64,000 nt of DNA, taken from contig CAJQUW010011521.1 in assembly GCA_907163375.1 (NCBI GenBank), positions 124,001 to 188,000 on the forward strand. Direction: 5' to 3'. Under the pieces are notes generated by a model. That model was not told the origin of the DNA, ran no database searches, and worked only from the letters and a program-made list of their open reading frames with translations. Positions 11,701-22,829 of the stretch are shown here, in pieces. Made by a program: the position numbers and the translations under genes. Within the stretch, counting starts at the first letter, position 1; every line of letters starts with the position of its first letter. Source of the DNA: Prostheceraeus crozeri. Taxonomy: Eukaryota > Platyhelminthes > Polycladida > Euryleptidae.

Positions 11701-13956
11701 TTGGTCGAAAAGACCAAAGTTGTTCAGAATCATGTGAAACAAACTTCTATCAAGGTTTCAGGTTGAAATTCGTCCAAAAAATTTTTTCGAAAATTTTCAC
11801 TACGGTGGTCTCGACACTTAGGATTTTTTCGTGAAAAAAAAAATTTTTTTCAAAATGTTGGAATGGAGCTCCGAGACCCATCCCATCGTGTTTGTCGTCA
11901 AAAGTTGGGTCGGTGAAGTTTCGGTGAAAAAACCGCCCCCCCCCCCCAACGACTCAACTGACCAAATTGGTCGAAAAGACCAAAGTTGTTCAGAATCATG
12001 TGAAACAAACTTCTATCAAGGTTTCAGGTTGAAATTCGTCCAAAAAATTTTTTCGAAAATTTTCACTACGGTGGTCTCGACACTTAGGATTTTTTCGTGA
12101 AAAAAAAAAATTTTCAAAATGTTGGAATGGAGCTCCGAGACCCATCCCATCGTGTTTGTCGTCAAAAGTTGGGTCGGTGAAGTTTCGGTGAAAAAACCGC
12201 CCCCCCCCCCCAACGACTCAACTGACCAAATTGGTCGAAAAGACCAAAGTTGTTCAGAATCATGTGAAACAAACTTCTATCAAGGTTTCAGGTTGAAATT
12301 CGTCCAAAAAATTTTTTCGAAAATTTTCACTACGGTGGTCTCGACACTTAGGATTTTTTCGTGAAAAAAAAAAATTTTTTTCAAAATGTTGGAATGGAGC
12401 TCCGAGACCCATCCCATCGTGTTTGTCGTCAAAAGTTGGGTCGGTGAAGTTTCGGTGAAAAAACCGCCCCCCCCCCCCAACGACTCAACTGACCAAATTG
12501 GTCGAAAAGACCAAAGTTGTTCAGAATCATGTGAAACAAACTTCTATCAAGGTTTCAGGTTGAAATTCGTCCAAAAAATTTTTTCGAAAATTTTCACTAC
12601 GGTGGTCTCGACACTTAGGATTTTTTCGTGAAAAAAAAAAAATTTTCAAAATGTTGGAATGGAGCTCCGAGACCCATCCCATCGTGTTTGTCGTCAAAAG
12701 TTGGGTCGGTGAAGTTTCGGTGAAAAAACCGCCCCCCCCCCCCCAACGACTCAACTGACCAAATTGGTCGAAAAGACCAAAGTTGTTCAGAATCATGTGA
12801 AACAAACTTCTATCAAGGTTTCAGGTTGAAATTCGTCCAAAAAATTTTTTCGAAAATTTTCACTACGGTGGTCTCGACACTTAGGATTTTTTCGTGAAAA
12901 AAAAAAAATTTTCAAAATGTTGGAATGGAGCTCCGAGACCCATCCCATCGTGTTTGTCGTCAAAAGTTGGGTCGGTGAAGTTTCGGTGAAAAAACCGCCC
13001 CCCCCCCCCCAACGACTCAACTGACCAAATTGGTCGAAAAGACCAAAGTTGTTCAGAATCATGTGAAACAAACTTCTATCAAGGTTTCAGGTTGAAATTC
13101 GTCCAAAAAATTTTTTCGAAAATTTTCACTACGGTGGTCTCGACACTTAGGATTTTTTCGTGAAAAAAAAAAATTTTTTCAAAATGTTGGAATGGAGCTC
13201 CGAGACCCATCCCATCGTGTTTGTCGTCAAAAGTTGGGTCGGTGAAGTTTCGGTGAAAAAACCGCCCCCCCCCCCAACGACTCAACTGACCAAATTGGTC
13301 GAAAAGACCAAAGTTGTTCAGAATCATGTGAAACAAACTTCTATCAAGGTTTCAGGTTGAAATTCGTCCAAAAAATTTTTTCGAAAATTTTCACTACGGT
13401 GGTCTCGACACTTAGGATTTTTTCGTGAAAAAAAAAAAATTTTTCAAAATGTTGGAATGGAGCTCCGAGACCCATCCCATCGTGTTTGTCGTCAAAAGTT
13501 GGGTCGGTGAAGTTTCGGTGAAAAAACCGCCCCCCCCCCCCCAACGACTCAACTGACCAAATTGGTCGAAAAGACCAAAGTTGTTCAGAATCATGTGAAA
13601 CAAACTTCTATCAAGGTTTCAGGTTGAAATTCGTCCAAAAAATTTTTTCGAAAATTTTCACTACGGTGGTCTCGACACTTAGGATTTTTTCGTGAAAAAA
13701 AAAATTTTTCAAAATGTTGGAATTGAGCTCCGAGACCCATCCCATCGTGTTTGTCGTCAAAAGTTGGGTCGGTGAAGTTTCGGTGAAAAAACCGCCCCCC
13801 CCCCCCCAACGACTCAACTGACCAAATTGGTCGAAAAGACCAAAGTTGTTCAGAATCATGTGAAACAAACTTCTATCAAGGTTTCAGGTTGAAATTCGTC
13901 CAAAAAATTTTTTCGAAAATTTTCACTACGGTGGTCTCGACACTTAGGATTTTTTC
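8751..13956 (+). repeat. Left tandem array, about 20 units of a ~265-bp satellite
   Basis: Each unit carries a C-run of 9-17 bases, the palindrome GACCAAATTGGTC followed by a half copy GACCAAAG, an AAAAAATTTTTTCGAAAATTTT tract and a variable poly-A/poly-T junction. C-runs recur at about 8754, 9015, 9282 and so on to 13794. Units are almost identical apart from homopolymer lengths and a few substitutions (for example GAAGTTTC versus GAAGTGTC), indicating recent amplification or homogenisation. The short ORFs on both strands here are by-products of the repeat, since homopolymer length changes their frame. Confidence 0.95.
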
Positions 13957-14309
13957 AAGTCCAAATGTGAAATGTCGCTTTTTTTTTTTGCCAACTTGGA
14001 CGATGAATTGTGGAGGATTGGAAGTGAATGAAGAGCTCGGGTTTCTTTTAGCGGCAAGACCGCACTTTGTTCTCTAGGATCTCCTCTTTTCAGATGCGTG
14101 ACAGGCTCCGTTTCCAAATGAGAGCCTGTTAAAAATCGAGTTTTTGTGCATTTTCCAAGATTTTGGAACTTTTTGAAAAAACGACAGAGTTTTTTCATCT
14201 CGGCTTCTGGTCATCGTAGAGGGTCGAGGGATGTCTTAAATGAAAGGGGAGAGCGAGAAAACGTGACACTCAAAATTTGGAGTCAATCGGAGCACTAGAA
14301 CCGGAGATA
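13957..14309. other. Inner junction of left array, no gene
   Basis: Unique sequence linking the satellite to the promoter module. It holds poly-T and CTCTGTCGTTTT-like text (as its complement) related to the degenerate repeats at 4360-5040 and 29050-29130. No ORF is supported. Confidence 0.5.
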
Positions 14310-15428
14310 GACGGGTTTAAAGTTTTTGGATGATGGGTGTTACGTCATCAGCTGATCGCCACACACTATATAAGCTGGGAACCGACAGAGACTTGTCATT
14401 AAGACGAGAGCGATTGTCAGAGGTAGGTCGTCTCTCTGAGCTCCGATGATAGCTTCGGACATTCCAAATACCGGGTTTCTGTAAGAAACCGACTTAGAAA
14501 ATTTCATTGCTGAACTCAGCTAAGGCGTCAGACTTAGAGGTTCGCCAGGAGATGGCCTTCGTCTCCAGGCCATAAAAGACTCCAAAACTTTAAAGGCTTG
14601 TAACTTTGCTTCTACAAGTCCGTTTGACTTGATTCAAAAAAGGTTCGGTTGCTATTGACCTGCTCTAAGTGATAGACTACTTATAAAATGTCGTAAGTAG
14701 TGCTAAAAAGTTGAAAAATTTAAATTCACTAGTTTTGGAGGTTTTCTGGGGTTTTCGACCCTGCTGAAGTCAACTAGATGATTTTTAATGATGTCTGAGC
14801 CAGTCTTCTCATGTTACAAGCGGCTTTTCACTGAAAGCGAGCAAGACACGGAGAGTTTTGCTGTAATATTCCACTGACAGGGTGTTCCTTCGGGACGGCG
14901 GACGATGCCGTAGTGATAAGTGTGGCAAGGGAGTGTGTCATAGTTTAGACCGTAACCGCTGGGACAACTCATGTCTCATGTTGGGCATTTGACACAGTTC
15001 TCAACGTAGCACTTTGAACGCCAATCGGTTGAGTCTTAGCTATCTTGTCATGGGTGGCCTCTAAACATCTCCATTGCAAAACGCTGGTGAATCAAGCTCT
15101 CTACGGCTTGCTATCAAGCTGATCAAAGTCTGTCAACCTCTTACCAACTCCACCGGTTTTCATGTCTGGCGATCAAGTCATGGACGGTGCACGATTTTCG
15201 GTGTGATACTTCCTGTGGGTGATTTCGAGACAGCGGTGAAGTCCGTAGCGATGAGTACTGCACGGGACGTGGGCAATGGTAATCCTTGTGAAACCTCTCT
15301 GCGTCATGTTTGCAATTTTTCGTCTCCGTGATAGAGACAAGCAGAACTGATGAATGGAATGAAGGGAGGACATTCATGCGCCACACGCAACACATCACAG
15401 ACTTCTCTCTTTGCTAGTGAACAAGCTC
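14310..15428 (+). promoter_or_regulatory. Promoter/leader module, element B copy
   Basis: It carries TTACGTCATCAGCTGATCG, then TATATAAG at 14367-14374, a short exon ending at 14422 with a GTAGGT donor, and the structured block at 14880-15020. The reverse complement of 3055-4350 is its counterpart. It points toward the polymerase and may be a distal alternative promoter for it; no coding ORF is shared between the two copies. Confidence 0.6.
14880..15020 (+). ncRNA. Conserved structured leader segment, copy 2
   Basis: The same ordered blocks as the copies at 3625-3765 (minus) and 17140-17280: UUCG hairpin GTTCCTTCGGGAC, stem ACGGC/GCCGT, TAGACCG and CTCATGTTGGGC. It is preceded by a CTGTAATA branch-like motif and an ACTGACAG acceptor-like site, as in the other copies. 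Function unknown. Confidence 0.4.
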
Positions 15429-16065
15429 TTGTCAGTGTCGTCAGAAACTTTATCATATTGTACAAAAGTATTATTGCAACACAGGTTGATGTATAGTTAG
15501 AAAGTTTGATCATCAACGTTTTATTCGTAAGTCTAGTCAGAAACTGTATCATGGTTTGTAAAAGCAAAGTTAGTGTAGTCAACTAGTTCTTTACCGCGAC
15601 AAAACGCTGGTGAATCAAGCTCTCTACGGCTTGCTATCAAGCTGATCAAAGTCTGTCAACCTCTTACCAACTCCACCGGTTTTCATGTCTGGCGATCAAG
15701 TCATGGAGGGTGCACGATTTTCGGTGTGATACTTCCTGTGGGTGATTTCGAGACAGACCTCTCTGCGTCATGTTTGCAATTTTTCGTCTCCGTGATAGAG
15801 ACAAGCAGAACTGATGAATGGAATGAAGGGAGGACATTCATGCGCCACACGCAACACATCACAGACTTCTCTCTTTGCTAGTGAACAAGCTCTTGTCAGT
15901 GTCGTCAGAAACTTTATCATATTGTACAAAAGTATTATTGCAACACAGGTTGATGTATAGTTAGAAAGTTTGATCATCAACGTTTTATTCGTAAGTCTAG
16001 TCAGAAACTGTATCATGGTTTGTAAAAGCAAAGTTAGTGTAGTCAACTAGTTCTTTACCGCGACA
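15080..16065 (+). repeat. Direct tandem duplication of the leader-module tail
   Basis: 15080-15602 is repeated at 15603-16065. The second copy lacks about 59 bp that follow TTTCGAGACAG in the first. Otherwise the copies are nearly identical, so the duplication is recent. Confidence 0.9.
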
Positions 16066-16375
16066 CCCGTTTGAGAAAGTAAAGTTTGATCATGACGTTT
16101 ATTCGTGAGTGTCATCAGAAAGTGCATCATGGTTTGTAAAAGCAAAGTTAGTGTAGTCAACTAGTTTTTACTACAACTCATGTTTGTGAAAATAAAGTTT
16201 GATCATTGACGTTGTATTCGTAAGTCTAGTCAGAAAGTGTATCATGGTTTGTAAAAGTTTTACTACAACACAGGTTGATGTATAGTTAGAAAAGTTTGAT
16301 CATTGAAATTTTATGACTGACTGAACTCACAGCAGCATTAGAAAGTTTAGCACAACACAAATATCATGAAAAAAT
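16066..16375. repeat. Degenerate direct repeats upstream of the 150-aa gene 3' end
   Basis: Shortened, diverged copies of the GTATCATGGTTTGTAAAAGC and AGAAAGTTTGATCAT motifs that also occur in the preceding duplication. The style resembles the AAAGTTAGAAATAAAGTTGA tract after the polymerase. No ORF is supported. Confidence 0.7.
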
Positions 16376-16378
16376 ACT

Positions 16379-16831
16379 TTATTTGGTCTTTGATTTAACA
16401 TTATCGAAACCCACTTTACTAATAGCAATGGCAATATGGTTTATTTTATTCAGAAGCAAATGATCGCCGTAACCATGAAAGTTGTCCATACGAGAAATAA
16501 TCTTCCGCAGATGTCGTGTATAAAACTCAGAAGCATCAGTAACATATTCTTGTCCATAGGAACGAAATTGAAAATCAACACTTTCCGCTACTTCACCTTC
16601 TGGAAAATGAATGTAATTGACATGTGCAGTTAAATGAGCCTTGATGAGACTGTCTTTGAAATAAGATATCAACTCCGTAAATATTTTTCGTGTGTAGTCT
16701 AAACATGCTTCCAATTCTGTCTCCTCCCTTTGAAACTCAAGGATGTAATCTTGTATTAAGCCTCCAAAGCACTCTTGATGAAAACGAATCGTGCAATCAT
16801 CATGTTTCAATGTATTGACTTCAGGTGCCAT
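16379..16831 (-). CDS. Stand-alone polymerase-N-terminal-like domain protein, paralogue 1 (150 aa)
   Basis: The protein (motifs RFHQECFGGLIQDY and FYTRHLRKIISRMDNFH) is homologous by eye to the genes at 28561-28983 and 25917-26336, and to part of the polymerase N-terminus (SLERLVRDY and WVERHATYLVSNLNKFN). The shared pattern is an N-terminal G/L-x-x-DY helix, a central beta-like region and a C-terminal RH-x-x-x-I helix. It is divergently transcribed from the polymerase across a ~600-bp gap with the CCAAT/TATA promoter. Family and function are unknown. Candidate roles, purely by inference, are a polymerase partner or the priming terminal protein. Confidence 0.65.
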   Translation of the reverse strand: MAPEVNTLKHDDCTIRFHQECFGGLIQDYILEFQREETELEACLDYTRKIFTELISYFKDSLIKAHLTAHVNYIHFPEGEVAESVDFQFRSYGQEYVTDASEFYTRHLRKIISRMDNFHGYGDHLLLNKINHIAIAISKVGFDNVKSKTK

Positions 16832-16925
16832 GCTTGAGTCTATTGCTAAACAATATTTTTGCCTAACACGATTTCAATAACGCGTTACAAATGTGCGTGC
16901 GCACATCGGGAAATCTAGCTCGTCT

Positions 16926-17019
16926 GTGATTGGACGAGAGGTCTGATCCATTCACCGCTTAGGAAAATCTTATAAAAGGCAGTGCACCAGCTCTGCTCTT
17001 CACATTTATCTTTCACAAG
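16926..17019 (+). promoter_or_regulatory. Polymerase promoter and leader exon
   Basis: GTGATTGG (inverted CCAAT, near 16928) and CTTATAAAAGG (16970-16979) are followed by a short leader ending TTTCACAAG at a GTGAGT donor at 17020. A CTTTTCAG acceptor ends at 17428, shortly before the ATG at 17477. An upstream non-coding exon is inferred from these signals. Confidence 0.55.
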
Positions 17020-17139
17020 GTGAGTGTCGGTGAGCTCCTGCTATCAGGTTGTTTTGACTTGCTATCAAGTTGAATAGTCTCTTGCTATCACATCTTCTGC
17101 TCATAAAACATATCATCGCTGTAATACCTCCTTTGCTCG

Positions 17140-17280
17140 AGCGTTCCTTCGGGACGGCGGGTACTGCCGTAGAGGGATTGCGTTGCACGGGTTGTTCGTC
17201 GTTTGTTAGACCGAAACCTCTGAGCCGTTGCTCATGTTGGGCGTTCGACTTCATACTCAACGTGACGCTTTCTCTCGCCA
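17140..17280 (+). ncRNA. Conserved structured leader segment, copy 3 (in polymerase 5' leader)
   Basis: It starts GCGTTCCTTCGGGACGGCGG, keeps the ACGGC/GCCGT stem with a changed loop, then TTAGACCGAAACC and CTCATGTTGGGCG. It lies between the leader donor at 17020 and the acceptor at 17428, so it is either intronic or a separate leader exon (acceptor-like site just before 17140, donor-like AAAGGTTAGT at 17304-17313). Stem conservation with loop change suggests RNA-level selection. Confidence 0.45.
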
Positions 17281-17476
17281 GGTCAGAGTACTTTAGCCAT
17301 TCGACAAAGGTTAGTCTTTATGATATGGAGTAGAGTGAAATGTAACTCATTAGATGTTACTTCAATGATTGTTCCCATGATAAACGTTGACTAGGCAAAT
17401 GAAACGATTCTCATCTTTCCTTTTCAGTGATTGAAATCTGCGTTGACAAAGTCTAATTAAACCTTAATCTACCAAA

Positions 17477-20400
17477 ATGGAGTTTACGAAAATCGAAGAG
17501 TATCGCGTCTGTGCTGAGAAGGAGAGGAAGACGATTAAGCAATGTAAGTTTTTGTGCAATGGGGCAAGGATGAGGTACAGGTTGTGTTAATAAAATTCTT
17601 TAACTAACACCATTAGGTTTGCATGTGTGTGTGTGTGTTAAACGTAAGAATTAATTTTCATAAACCTCTAAATAACATCAAGAGGATAGGAATCATGTCC
17701 TTATTAATTTTCAATGAAATACAAGACCCCTAACCTCTCCCTACTCCATGATTTTCAAAACCGAAACTAACATTTCGAAAAAAAAATGCATTGTGATGTG
17801 TTTAGGTGAAATCTCTCACCACCCTCTTTTCTTACGTTTCAGTGCAAGAATCGTTCGTCAATGGGGAGTCCGTCCCTGTAGAAGCAATCGGACAAGCCTA
17901 CGAGCGACTTGGAATGTGTAAGTATCTTGATGGATTAATGCTGTCATGTTTTAGCACTTCTGTATCCGTATAGTTCATTCTCCATCATTGTTGTCTCCGC
18001 AACCTCTAATCTCATCTCTTTTTTCCTCTCTACAGATTTGGCAAGGCAGGAGAAGTGGGAGGAAGCCGCGAGGCGGAAATACCGCGAGGAATTTCCGGCC
18101 CTACCTTCCCGCTCCACCACCACTGCCAACCAAACAACACCCTACCATCCATCGACCTCGGCCATTGCCCCACCTCCACCGCCACCAGCACCGCTACCTG
18201 TGCCAGTCCCTGCTCCCCGTCGCCACATCCCTCCGACACCAAAGCCAAGGACCCTTCCACCTTCGGCCCGTGTCCCTCTCCTGCCTCCTCCGCGTCCATC
18301 CTTGCTGCCGGAGCTACAGTCCTTAGATGGTAAGTAGTCGTGATTGGGAAATAGGGGGGCTAAGACTTCAAACTTGAAATGCTGATCATGTTACTAATCT
18401 CTTTTCTCTTTTTCTCAACAGATCTGGCGACGGTTCTCCTGGACGGTGACGTTCCCTCCCGTCCCATCGTCATCCCAGCATCGCCACCACCACCTACAGC
18501 GGCCGACCTCCCTCTCCTCTCAGTCAAGTCGGTGGAGAGATTGTTGGAGGAGCAGGAAATGGAGTTGGAGATCGTCGGAGAGGAGAGGGAGATGGAAGTC
18601 GAAAAGAAGGACTTTCAATGCCAGCGGTGTGACAGGGTCTTCGCCTCAGCTTACAGTTTGAGACGTCACACTGCTGGCCGTGCCTGCAGGGGAGGAAAGC
18701 GGCGACCGATCCCTCAACGGCCCAAGTGTGAAGGTTGTGGACGCACGTTCTACAACAACACCAACTTGCGAGTCCACATCGAAGGCGGTTCCTGTGGCAG
18801 TGTGAGGCAACCACCCACAACAACAGGTAGGAAGCATTCTTCATCGCACGTCGGCTTTTCCTGTTCTTCGTGTCAGAAGACCTTTCCTACAGAGTTTGTT
18901 CTTTCTTCGCACACACTCTGTCACACTCATTCCACTGAGCTTTACACTGACAACAACGTCACTCTAAGGCTGAGCAAGTTTTCCCTTGAGAGGCTCGTTC
19001 GCGATTATGAGTTAGTAAGCTCTGAAGCTGTGCAGGACATTCATCCTTTCTTGATGAATAACATAGGCTTAATTCATCAAATGTTGGCGAGCTTAGATAG
19101 ATTTTTACTTAAGGGCATGTTCTATCTCACTGCTCGTTTCAATAAGGTAGACAGTAGCACGGGAGAAGTAGAGTCCACTGTGACCATTAGGATAGCCTCC
19201 TGTGCTGCTGATCTCATAGGTGATGTAAACGAGTGGGTAGAGAGACATGCGACCTATCTCGTCAGCAACTTAAATAAATTTAATGAAAGAGACAGCGGTC
19301 TGGTCTTTGATGGGATAGAGAAGGTAGACATCAAAATAAATCTTTTAGAAAATTTACAAGGGAGTGGTTGTTTCACCCTCCCCAAAGCACTGGCTGACAA
19401 AAAGGCTGTCATCAATGTAGAATGTCAGTCCCAGTGTTTCAAGTATGCCGTCCTCTCCATTCTTCACTATAATGACATAGGTATAAATCGTGAACGAATC
19501 ACCAAGTATCGTGAATGGGAGGATGAGCTTAAGTTTGACGGGTTAGATGTCAACACATTAGACTTTAAAGGCATCGCCCAATTTGAAAAATTGAATAATA
19601 TTAAGATTGTCGTCCATCTGTGGGAAAAAGGTCTGAAGGGCGTTAGGTATAATAATCGCCAAAGTAACTTCGACCGGGTTGTCAATCTTCTCCTAGTGTA
19701 TAGCGACAACCACCCAGAATGGCATTATTGTGGCATTCCTAAAATTTCAAAGTTGTATCGCCACCAACAAAGTTATGATAACAAACATTATTACTGTGAT
19801 CGCTGCACACGGCGCTTCACATCAAAACCATTTTTTGAAGAGCATTACGAGTGGTGCTCTCGGGGTAAACTTCAAATGGAAGTCATGCCCAAAGATAAAT
19901 TTTATAGGTATGAAGAAAACGGCAATGAGCTCAGTCCCATATGTACCATCTATGCGGACATTGAATGTTATATTGAACAAGAAGACCTAAGTCATGAGCC
20001 AGCAGCCATTGCCTGCTATGAAGTCTGGCATCCATATTATAGGAACCAAAATAAGATGCATGTGTGGCAAGGCGAGGAGTGTGTTGAAAACTTCCTCAAC
20101 TTTTTAGATAGGAAAGCCCGTTTTCATCAACGCTATGAAACGGAGCTAACTAGGAAACCCATGTGCTTCACAGAAGCCGATAAAATCAAATTTGATAGGA
20201 CCACGGAATGTCCCCGCTGCTGTTCATCCTTTGATGATCAGCAACATAAGAAAGTGAGGGACCATTGCCATCTCAGTGGTAAATTTAGGTCTGCCTTATG
20301 CAGTAAATGCAATATGAAACTTAGGCTCAAACGGCGAACGCTTCCCGTCATCTTTCATAACTTTAAATGTTATGATGCTCACATCATCATTCGCCATGGA

Positions 20401-22458
20401 TTCGGTAAAATGAAATCCTGGTCATCTAAAGTGATTGCACAAAGTAAGGAAAAATTTATGTGCATCACTGCTAAAGTCCAAGTCGATAAGACGAAGGAGG
20501 GGAAGCCTGTCTTCTATGACATAAAGTTTCTAGACAGTTTCCAGTTTATGTCTTCTTCCTTAGCCGCATTGGCTAATAATTTAGAAACACTTCCCCTCAC
20601 TCAACATTTAAAGAAAGACTATCCCAACATAAGTGACAGTCTGATACGACGGAAAGGGGTGTTTCCTTATAGTTATTTTAGTTCAATGGATACATTGAAG
20701 GAGACATCCCTTCCGTCCATCGATAAATTTAAAAATGATTTGACGGGTGAGGACTGTTCGCTGGATGATTATGGGCATGCGGAGCAAGCATGGTTAGAAT
20801 TTGGATGTCGCACTTTTGGTGACTACATGCTTGCCTACTTAAAATTAGACGTCTATCTGTTGGCTGACGTGTTTGAGACTTTTAGGAAAGTCACATTAGA
20901 ACAGGACGCCTTAGACCCCGTCCATTTTGTTAGTCTGCCGGGTCTGTCCTATCAGTCAGCCTTCAAGATGACGAAAGAGAGCATTCATTTACTGCAAGAT
21001 GCAGAAATGTACACGTTATTTGAACGTGGTATTAGGGGTGGCTTAACATTTGTCAACAAACATGTTGTCAACAACACCCAAGACATAGGATCGACCACAC
21101 ATTTAATGTACATAGACCAAAATAATTTGTATGGGAGTGCACTCTCCAAGCCTTTGCCACAGTCTGACTTCCAATGGGTAGAGCCCCATGACATTGAATA
21201 CTTCTCCAATCCAGCACACATCATGGCACTGGGAGATGAGGCCGACATAGGTTATTTATTTGAAGTCGACCTCATCTATCCAGACTGCATTAAGAATAGG
21301 ACCGTTGATTTTCCTCTCGCACCCGAATCTGGCATAGTCAGTCCAGATATGTTCTCTCCCTTTATGGAAGAACACAATAAGCAGTATGAGGCGGAAAATG
21401 ACTTAAAGTATAAAGCCACTAGGAAGTTGTTGCTCACCCAATTGAACAAGCAGCATTACATCGTGCACTATTCCATCCTCAAATTCTATCTAGGTATGGG
21501 GATGCAACTTGATAAAGTCCATCGCGCTATCCAGTTTAAGCAGAAGCCCTTTCTAAAACCGTATATAGAATTTAATAGCAAGAAACGGGCTGAATCCAAG
21601 AATCCTTTCGAAAAGGACTTCTTTAAATTTAAGAATAATGCCCTCTTTGGTAAAACCATGGAGGATGTAAGAAAGCGCATGGACTATCGCATCGTAACTG
21701 ATCCGGAAACGAGTATCAAGTTATGTCGCTCGCCGTTGTTTTGCCACCATGATGTCATTTCCGAAGACATCACTGGTTTTAAAATGTTAAAATCTAAAGT
21801 AGAACTTTGTAAGCCCATTTATGTCGGTCAAGCTGTCTTGGATCACTCCAAGTTAGAAATGTACAAGTTATTTTACCACACTTTTAAGACATGTCCACTT
21901 CTCCAACGTGTGGAATTAGTAGGAGGTGATACAGACAGCTTCTTCCTAGCTTTGACAACTACGAGCCAAGTCAAGCAGGAAGACATTTTAAAATATTTAG
22001 CACCCAAGTTTGATAGTTCCAACTATCCCACTGACCATCCGCTTTACTCTACCTCAAATAAAGCGAAGCTTGGCTGCTTCAAGGATGAGTGTGCCGGCAA
22101 ACAGATAGAGGAGATGATCTTGCTTCGCCCCAAGATGTACTCCATGAAGCTAAAATCCTCAGAGCTTTCTATAAAACGGGCGAAAGGTATCTCGAAGTCA
22201 ATCGTTAGAAAAATGACACATAGGGACTATCAAGATGCCTTAGATTCACTTAAAATCAAAAAAGTAGAAATGACCATTTTAAAATCTCAGTCGCATCAAG
22301 TCAGAACAACGACGTTTAGGAAACGAGGTCTCTCAGCTTGGGAAGACAAGCGATGCTGGATGAGTCCTAACCACTCATTACCGTACGGCCATCCAGACAC
22401 TCATCTACCTCCACCCAAGAGACAGAAACTTTCTCCTCCTCCGTCCGGCGATGTCTGA
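17477..22458 (+). CDS. Protein-primed family B DNA polymerase with N-terminal zinc fingers, four exons
   Basis: Probable replicative DNA polymerase of the element. Exons 17477-17543, 17843-17917, 18036-18329 and 18422-22458 have consensus GT..AG borders, all introns are phase 1, and together they give about 1490 codons. Domains in order: a short helical charged start, a proline-rich linker (exon 3), three zinc fingers of C2HC/C2H2 type (18617-18930), the LVRDY-type domain shared with the small genes, SQCFKYAVL, a mid finger (YYCDRC), and the 3'-5' exonuclease: Exo I YADIEC near 19951, Exo II HNFKCYD near 20356, Exo III YLKLDVYLLAD near 20836. An endonuclease VII-like zinc segment (VRDHCH, CSKCN) lies at 20251-20316. 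Polymerase motifs are YIDQNNLYG near 21108, KFKNNALFGK near 21624, GGDTDSFF near 21922 and PKMYS near 22129. All catalytic residues seem intact. The type matches Polinton/adintovirus-like pPolB. The start is the first ATG after the leader acceptor. Confidence 0.88.
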
Positions 22459-22829
22459 TGATGAATGCTTCCTCTCTGTTGTGGTTGATGTTTTGCTTTT
22501 TACTCCATGGCGTTTTCTATGGGGCGTTGTGAGTGAGTGCCTTGGAACATGCGTCCAACTCCTGATCACTTCATCTCATGACTTACATATCAACTGGTTT
22601 TCCTGACGTTGTTTTCTCCCTGCACATGAGTGACTTTGTTTTCTCCCTGCATATCAGTGACTTCGTTTTCTCCGGTGATGTGAGATATAAAAACTTTGTT
22701 TTCTGCTACCATCAGTATTAACTATGTGTGGTGCTATGAAAATCGGTTGTGATGATGAATAACATATCATGTACATACTGTGTTGTTTTCCTTTTGACAT
22801 AAAGATGGGATTCTCACTCAATAGATAGA
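22459..22829. other. Polymerase 3' flank, no gene
   Basis: Contains small direct repeats of TTTGTTTTCTCCCTGCA-type text near 22600-22670. No ORF is supported. Confidence 0.5.

Noticed and set aside
8833-13868. Dozens of 60-92-codon ORFs on both strands (for example MLEWSSETHPIV and MFHMILNNFGLF series)
   Set aside because: They lie in the ~265-bp satellite and repeat with each unit on both strands. Their ends change with homopolymer length, so they are by-products of the repeat.
15304-16046. Two identical 92-codon minus ORFs as paralogous genes
   Set aside because: They are duplicated only because the underlying DNA is a recent tandem duplication; no counterpart is kept in the element A module.
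18038-18337. Exon 3 proline-rich ORF as an independent protein
   Set aside because: Splice sites and phase place it inside the polymerase gene; overlapping frames are compositional.
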